Shown: one piece after another, positions 31,126 to 34,930 of the stretch | Layout: each line of letters begins with the position of its first letter | Numbering within the stretch: the stretch's first letter is position 1 | Assembly: GCA_017857705.1 (NCBI GenBank) | Contig: JAFMCP010000011.1 | Coordinates: forward strand, 1-34,930 | Direction of reading: 5' to 3' | Length of the DNA stretch: 34,930 bases | Source of the DNA: Candidatus Nanopelagicales bacterium | GTDB taxonomy: Bacteria > Actinomycetota > Actinomycetes > S36-B12 | The notes under the pieces: model-generated | Told to the model about the DNA's origin: nothing | Seen by the model: the letters and a program-made list of their open reading frames with translations, nothing else | The model's database searches: none | Made by a program: the position numbers and the translations under genes

Positions 31126-33711
31126 TCACGATCCGATACCACTTTTTTCCACTCTGACAGGTGCGGCATCGCCTGCCCCAACCCGTGCGTGTGCGGCTGC
31201 CAGTCGGGCCACCGGGATGCGCGATGGGGAGCAAGAAACATAGTCCAGCCCAAGCCGTTCACAGATCTCAATTGATGAAGGGTCGCCGCCGTGTTCACCA
31301 CAAATCCCCAACTTGATATCGGGTCGAACCGTTCGAGCTTTGTCAACCGCGTAGGACATCAATGCTCCGACACCGGACTCGTCGAGCTCGGCAAATGGGC
31401 TAGCGGTCATGAGTCCCTTAGAGAGGTAGGTACCGAGCATGCGCCGCTCAACGTCATCTCGGGAAAAACCGTATGTCAACTGGGTTAAATCGTTTGTGCC
31501 GAAGGAAATAAATTCGGCCCATTGGGCTAGTTGGTCCGCGAGCAGCGCCGCCCGCGGGGTTTCAACCATGGTGCCGATTTTGAACGGAATGATCATGCCG
31601 GTCCTCGACGAAACCTCCTGGTTCACTCGGCGGATCAGACGGAGCATCATGAGTAATTCGTCAGGGATCGATACAAGCGGGATCATCACTTCAAGTTCGG
31701 GTCGGGCTTCACCAGCGGAGACCACGTCGACCCAGGCATTGAAAAGCCCTTCGACCTGCGCGGGGTACAAACCCTCGTGCATCAACGCAAGCCGCACACC
31801 CCGCACCCCAAGCATCGGATTTTCTTCATGCATGTGTTCCAACATCCGGGCTTGATTTTCATCTTCTGCGTGCTCCTCGCTGGCGGGGAGGAATTCGTGC
31901 ATAGGTGCATCAAGTAACCGAACGGTCACCGGGCGGTCACCGACGGCGCGCAATAGGTCACGAAAGTCTTCGCGTTGGGCGTCGGCGAGAGCGGCTAGTG
32001 CTGCTTCTTCAGCGTCAAAGTCGTGGGAAAGAATTACCCTGCGCACGAGTGGCAAGCGCTCGCCCATGAACTGATGTTCGGTGCGACACAAACCGATTCC
32101 TTCAGCCCCACTATCCATAGCAAATGCAGCGTCGGCTCCCGTGTCTGCATTGGCCCGCACACCCAGCCTTCGCAGGTCATCGGCCCAACCCAAAAGTGTG
32201 GTCAGACTTGGTGAAGGAACCGGTGGCTCGATAGTCAATTCACCTACGTAGGCGACCCCCGATGCACCATCGATCGAGATGACATCTCCGGCGTTCAAAA
32301 CATGCGTACCTGCCGTGATCGTCTGCGCTTCCTGGTCAATGCGCAGTCCTCCGGCACCACAGATCGCTGGCCGACCCATTCCGCGAGCCACCACCGCGGC
32401 GTGCGAGGCGGAGCCACCGTTGGCGGTCATGATTCCGGTTGCAGCCATCATGCCGGGTAGGTCACCGGGGGTTGTCTCGCTCATTACAAGAAGAACTGAT
32501 TCACCAGCCTCCGCTAAATCAACAGCGCTTTCGCTGGTGATTGCGATGCGCCCGACCGCTGCTCCAGGGGATGCGGCCAGACCAGAAACGAAAGGGATTT
32601 CTGCGCCGGTGAGTTTGGGCTGCGGGTGAAGCAACTCGAGCACGTGTGCGGGTTCTGCCGCCCGCACAGCATCAGTTTCATTGGTGATTCCACGTGTGAC
32701 CAAATCAACGATGAGGCTGGTTGAGGCCCGCGCATTGGACCTGCGCATTTGCTCCAACCCGACAAGGGCGAGGCCATCGGGCCCAAATTCAAAGTCGACA
32801 ATTACCGAACTACGGAGCCGGCCCTCGAGCTCCGCTAGAACTCCTGTCAGCATCTCCACACCGTTTGGCAACTTACTTAACGGATGGCCAACCTGTTGCC
32901 GCTCGCTACCGGTTCGGAAGCCATGTCGGAATAAACCATTGGGTGCGAATTGTCCCGAATCCATGTCACGCGACATAGCGAAACCATGACCTTCTGCATC
33001 ATGTTCGGTGACAACGATCGTTTCAAGGTGGAGGGCTAATGGAAGATCAGCGGGAAGATTTTGTTTGCGCCGGGCGCGAGCTGCTCGCGGTGAATTCCAA
33101 CGCGCCATCATGGCTTGAGCACCTGCCGCTACTTGCTCACTTCTCTTTGTGGGAAATGGTGATGAACCTTTTTCTTCACACAATCGTCGGAATGGTTCAA
33201 CCCGTTCAACAAGATCCGGGTAGTCAAAATCAAGGGAGCCCAGATCTTCAATGGGAACACCCAAAGCATGCTCGGCAATGAAGGCTGCGCTTTTCCACCA
33301 GGCAATACCGAGGTCACTTCGGGCTTTAGTCCCCAGATCATCAGGGATCACACTGCGTTTTAGTCCCAGGCAGGTCAGGTCAGGTGGTAGGCCAGCAGCA
33401 GCGACGGGTGCACTTGCGCTCAACCTCAGAAGTACGAGACCACCGGTCTGGGTCGTGGTGCTGATCCCGCGGCCCGAAATATCTTCCAGCAAGTTCATCG
33501 CTGCTTTGGCCCGGTCAGGTGAGGTGAAACCGGGAACATTGGGAACGGGAATGGTTAGACCTGCTCCCACAGGAAGCCCAAGACCAGCAAGGGTTTCTAG
33601 TTCTAGCCCACGGGTGCATAGGGAACGAGCGTCAAGACCGCGCTCAATACCTCTGCCAAAGGGGACGAGGCCAACGTCATCTATTGGTCCCGGTCGAGAT
33701 GTAGGGCTCAC
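31126..33711 (-). CDS. Pyruvate phosphate dikinase-like protein with altered ATP-grasp domain
   Basis: The 861-residue protein starts at a GTG at 33711 overlapping the upstream stop (GTGA), with GGAG eight bases ahead. The phospho-histidine domain is intact (TANGGSASHAAVVARG, His437), and so is the C-terminal PEP/pyruvate barrel: ANADT, GLCRTEHQFM, VETPRA, GTNDLTQLTYG and ICGEHGGDP. The N-terminal nucleotide domain is not: the usual GGKGANL glycine-lysine loop and the VRSGA arginine motif of dikinases are replaced (ERGLDARSL, LRLSASAP), although a C-terminal FEF...EQMRR part resembles the family. It might use another phosphate donor, need its partner, or be impaired. If active, it interconverts pyruvate and phosphoenolpyruvate for gluconeogenesis from catabolic pyruvate. 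Confidence 0.85.
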   Translation of the reverse strand: MSPTSRPGPIDDVGLVPFGRGIERGLDARSLCTRGLELETLAGLGLPVGAGLTIPVPNVPGFTSPDRAKAAMNLLEDISGRGISTTTQTGGLVLLRLSASAPVAAAGLPPDLTCLGLKRSVIPDDLGTKARSDLGIAWWKSAAFIAEHALGVPIEDLGSLDFDYPDLVERVEPFRRLCEEKGSSPFPTKRSEQVAAGAQAMMARWNSPRAARARRKQNLPADLPLALHLETIVVTEHDAEGHGFAMSRDMDSGQFAPNGLFRHGFRTGSERQQVGHPLSKLPNGVEMLTGVLAELEGRLRSSVIVDFEFGPDGLALVGLEQMRRSNARASTSLIVDLVTRGITNETDAVRAAEPAHVLELLHPQPKLTGAEIPFVSGLAASPGAAVGRIAITSESAVDLAEAGESVLLVMSETTPGDLPGMMAATGIMTANGGSASHAAVVARGMGRPAICGAGGLRIDQEAQTITAGTHVLNAGDVISIDGASGVAYVGELTIEPPVPSPSLTTLLGWADDLRRLGVRANADTGADAAFAMDSGAEGIGLCRTEHQFMGERLPLVRRVILSHDFDAEEAALAALADAQREDFRDLLRAVGDRPVTVRLLDAPMHEFLPASEEHAEDENQARMLEHMHEENPMLGVRGVRLALMHEGLYPAQVEGLFNAWVDVVSAGEARPELEVMIPLVSIPDELLMMLRLIRRVNQEVSSRTGMIIPFKIGTMVETPRAALLADQLAQWAEFISFGTNDLTQLTYGFSRDDVERRMLGTYLSKGLMTASPFAELDESGVGALMSYAVDKARTVRPDIKLGICGEHGGDPSSIEICERLGLDYVSCSPSRIPVARLAAAHARVGAGDAAPVRVEKSGIGS

Positions 33712-34322
33712 GCCCCGCTCTCCGCAACGAGACGCTCCTCAAGCTCCTCGTCTTCCTTGCGTGACATTCCGATTGTCAAAATAAGCTCTTGGTGAAGGTG
33801 CATCCATACCGTGTGATACGAGTCGATCAACGGCGATGCGAGCCAAGTGTCGTCCCCGTCGTCGAGTTTGGCCAAAGCCACCGTGAGCTTCTCGCGATAC
33901 CCTGCCATGCGGGGAAGGTCTTCGGCAAATCTCTTAAGGAGTGGAGCGACGGAATCATCGATGTCATCGAGGCGGTCACGGATGTCGGCGTCGTAGTTCT
34001 CATCCAAGTGGTCGTTGACACTGCCATCGGGGCGAACCTGCCATGCCGTGCACAGATCCCGCAGGGAGCGGTTGACCGGAAGAAAACGGTGAAAAGTCGC
34101 CATAATGCGTTCGCGCTCGGGAGCATTATCGGGAAGTCGCAGTGACTCTGCAACGAATGCTGTTCCTGCAGGAGTGGGCATCATGATAGGGCCTTTGATC
34201 AGAATCAACCCAGCGTCGGCCAAAGCCTGCTGTTCAGTTGAGACCTCGCCTCGGGCCATTCCCCGAATAACCAAGGTCACGAGAGCGTCGTGCTCTCCTT
34301 CTGCCAAGACCAACTCGCTCAT
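33708..34322 (-). CDS. Protein of unknown function coupled to the dikinase-like gene (possible winged-helix domain)
   Basis: The 204-residue protein starts at an ATG at 34322 with GGAG seven bases upstream and ends in a 4-bp overlap with the dikinase-like gene. The first 60 residues (LVLAEGEHDALVTLVIRGMA, ALADAGLILIKGPIMMPTPAG) have the spacing of a winged-helix domain: helix, recognition helix, then a short beta wing. The rest is helical and acidic, with many Arg/Asp pairs. I do not recognise a named family. It could be a regulator or a subunit that completes the dikinase-like enzyme, whose nucleotide domain is altered. The strict coupling favours a direct functional link. Confidence 0.7.
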   Translation of the reverse strand: MSELVLAEGEHDALVTLVIRGMARGEVSTEQQALADAGLILIKGPIMMPTPAGTAFVAESLRLPDNAPERERIMATFHRFLPVNRSLRDLCTAWQVRPDGSVNDHLDENYDADIRDRLDDIDDSVAPLLKRFAEDLPRMAGYREKLTVALAKLDDGDDTWLASPLIDSYHTVWMHLHQELILTIGMSRKEDEELEERLVAESGA

Positions 34323-34371
34323 TTTGATTCTCCGCACCACAGGGCCGCCGTTTGAGCGGCTGACCGATTAA

Positions 34372-34383
34372 TAGGAAGTCCTA
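34372..34383. promoter_or_regulatory. Inverted repeat TAGGA-AG-TCCTA upstream of the dikinase-like operon
   Basis: A perfect 5-bp inverted repeat with a 2-base spacer lies 49 bases ahead of the start at 34322, within the 214-base divergent gap. Location fits an operator for the minus-strand operon. It is short and no second copy was confirmed. Confidence 0.3.
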
Positions 34384-34474
34384 CTATTGCATAACTCGCC
34401 CCCATTTATATAGGAATGCGCAAAATACACAACTTCTGGGTCCCACCCCGACGATGGAGAATCAGATCGAAAAG

Positions 34475-34486
34475 TTGTCTAGACGA
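34475..34486. promoter_or_regulatory. Near-perfect GntR/HutC operator (TTGTCTAGACGA) before the flavin oxidoreductase
   Basis: Eleven of twelve bases match the TTGTCTAGACAA palindrome found at 5566 and 8963, and the central GTCTAGAC is complete. It lies 50 bases ahead of the GTG at 34537, at a similar distance to the other two sites. This links the flavin oxidoreductase to the Rieske genes as a possible common regulon. Confidence 0.55.
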
Positions 34487-34536
34487 TTTAATCGATTTCA
34501 CTCGTACCGGTCAACTTCCCTGTGCCATAGTTTGGC

Positions 34537-34930
34537 GTGACCACTTTGACCAGCACCCCACTTCAGGCCGCCCTCCAGCCGATCACGGTTGGCACCATGA
34601 AGCTTTCCCACCGATTATTCGTGCCAACCCACGGTGGGGGTGCGGGATCCCTCACCGGTGATGACGCCCGGTTCCAAGCCATGCTCGACTACTGGCTCTC
34701 ACGCGTTGAAGATGGTTTCCAGTGGATCGGTGGTCCGCCATGCCATGTCAGGCACCTGCAGATTCCCGGCTTTGAACCTACAGGTATCGGCGCCCTCGGC
34801 AAAGAAGATGGAAACTTTCGACACCCCCTCTTTCACGACCGGATGTCACACTTCGTTGAGCGCGTCCACTCCGCGGGTGGATACATGGGCATTCAACTTC
34901 TCCAACAGGGCGGCATGCCCAGTGCTCCCT
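34537..34930 (+). CDS. NADH:flavin oxidoreductase, Old Yellow Enzyme family (5' part, runs off the window)
   Basis: About 131 N-terminal residues are visible. LQPITVGTMKLSHRLFVPTHGGG is the FMN-binding first strand of the OYE barrel (L..P...G...L.HR...P), and YMGIQLLQQGG near the right edge is the next conserved strand. The GTG at 34537 keeps the complete first strand; the ATG at 34597 would cut it. No Shine-Dalgarno sequence precedes either. Relatives reduce activated C=C bonds (enoates, dienoyl-CoA) and include N-demethylating enzymes. Multi-domain members carry an extra NAD(P)/FAD part at the C-terminus, which is not in the window. A GntR-type operator lies upstream. Confidence 0.82.
   Translation, partial: MTTLTSTPLQAALQPITVGTMKLSHRLFVPTHGGGAGSLTGDDARFQAMLDYWLSRVEDGFQWIGGPPCHVRHLQIPGFEPTGIGALGKEDGNFRHPLFHDRMSHFVERVHSAGGYMGIQLLQQGGMPSAP

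Noticed and set aside
1-34930. Mobile element, CRISPR array or defence system
   Set aside because: No transposase, integrase, terminal inverted repeats of IS size, regularly spaced repeats or nuclease/toxin genes were seen on either strand. Composition looks even by eye.

Overview
This 34.9 kb window looks like a chromosomal segment of an actinobacterium, perhaps an aquatic one of moderate GC. That placement is inference. It rests on the gene families present (several Rieske oxygenases, an Ltp-type thiolase with a DUF35 partner, paired acyl-CoA dehydrogenases, a HutC-type GntR regulator, RbsAC-like transport genes), frequent GTG starts, many 4-bp ATGA/GTGA overlaps, and promoters with a TANNNT box six bases before a start codon, as in leaderless mRNAs. 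I found no rRNA, tRNA, CRISPR array, insertion sequence or phage gene, and no gene-free stretch over 300 bases.

Layout. 1-2224: a cut-off NAD-dependent epimerase, diverging from a lipocalin/AttH-like protein and an NTF2-like protein. 2246-12398: ten genes in a row on the minus strand: NTF2-like protein, tyrosine phosphatase, aldehyde dehydrogenase, histidine phosphatase, Rieske oxygenase 2, SDR, Rieske reductase, Rieske oxygenase 1, TIM-barrel isomerase, NTF2-like protein, SDR (eleven with the last SDR). 12501-13229: a divergent GntR/HutC regulator. 13248-14672: Rieske oxygenase 3. 14822-17281: two paralogous solute-binding proteins. 17457-22647: a side-chain or ring beta-oxidation cassette with two acyl-CoA dehydrogenases, thiolase, DUF35 protein, MDR reductase and a small unknown protein. 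22795-23996: VOC protein and a second histidine phosphatase. 24003-27473: E1alpha, E1beta and E2 of an acetoin/2-oxoacid dehydrogenase complex, without E3. 27577-28425: ThuA-like protein. 28461-31052: Rbs-type ABC permease and ATPase. 31126-34322: a pyruvate phosphate dikinase-like protein with an altered ATP-grasp part, plus its coupled upstream partner. 34537-end: the start of an OYE-type NADH:flavin oxidoreductase.

How it fits together (inference). The set reads as a catabolic island for a cyclic organic compound. An ABC importer with two unusual cysteine-containing binding proteins would bring the substrate in. Rieske oxygenases, fed by one shared reductase, would hydroxylate or demethylate it. 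SDRs, the aldehyde dehydrogenase, the isomerase and the OYE enzyme would process intermediates, and acyl-CoA dehydrogenases plus Ltp-type thiolase would do CoA-dependent shortening. The 2-oxoacid dehydrogenase and the dikinase-like protein would connect to central metabolism. The substrate cannot be read from sequence.

The strongest new observation is a perfect palindrome, TTGTCTAGACAA, upstream of two of the Rieske genes, with a near-perfect copy upstream of the flavin oxidoreductase. It fits the HutC-type GntR operator pattern GTNTANAC, and the only regulator of that class in the window sits in the middle of the cluster.
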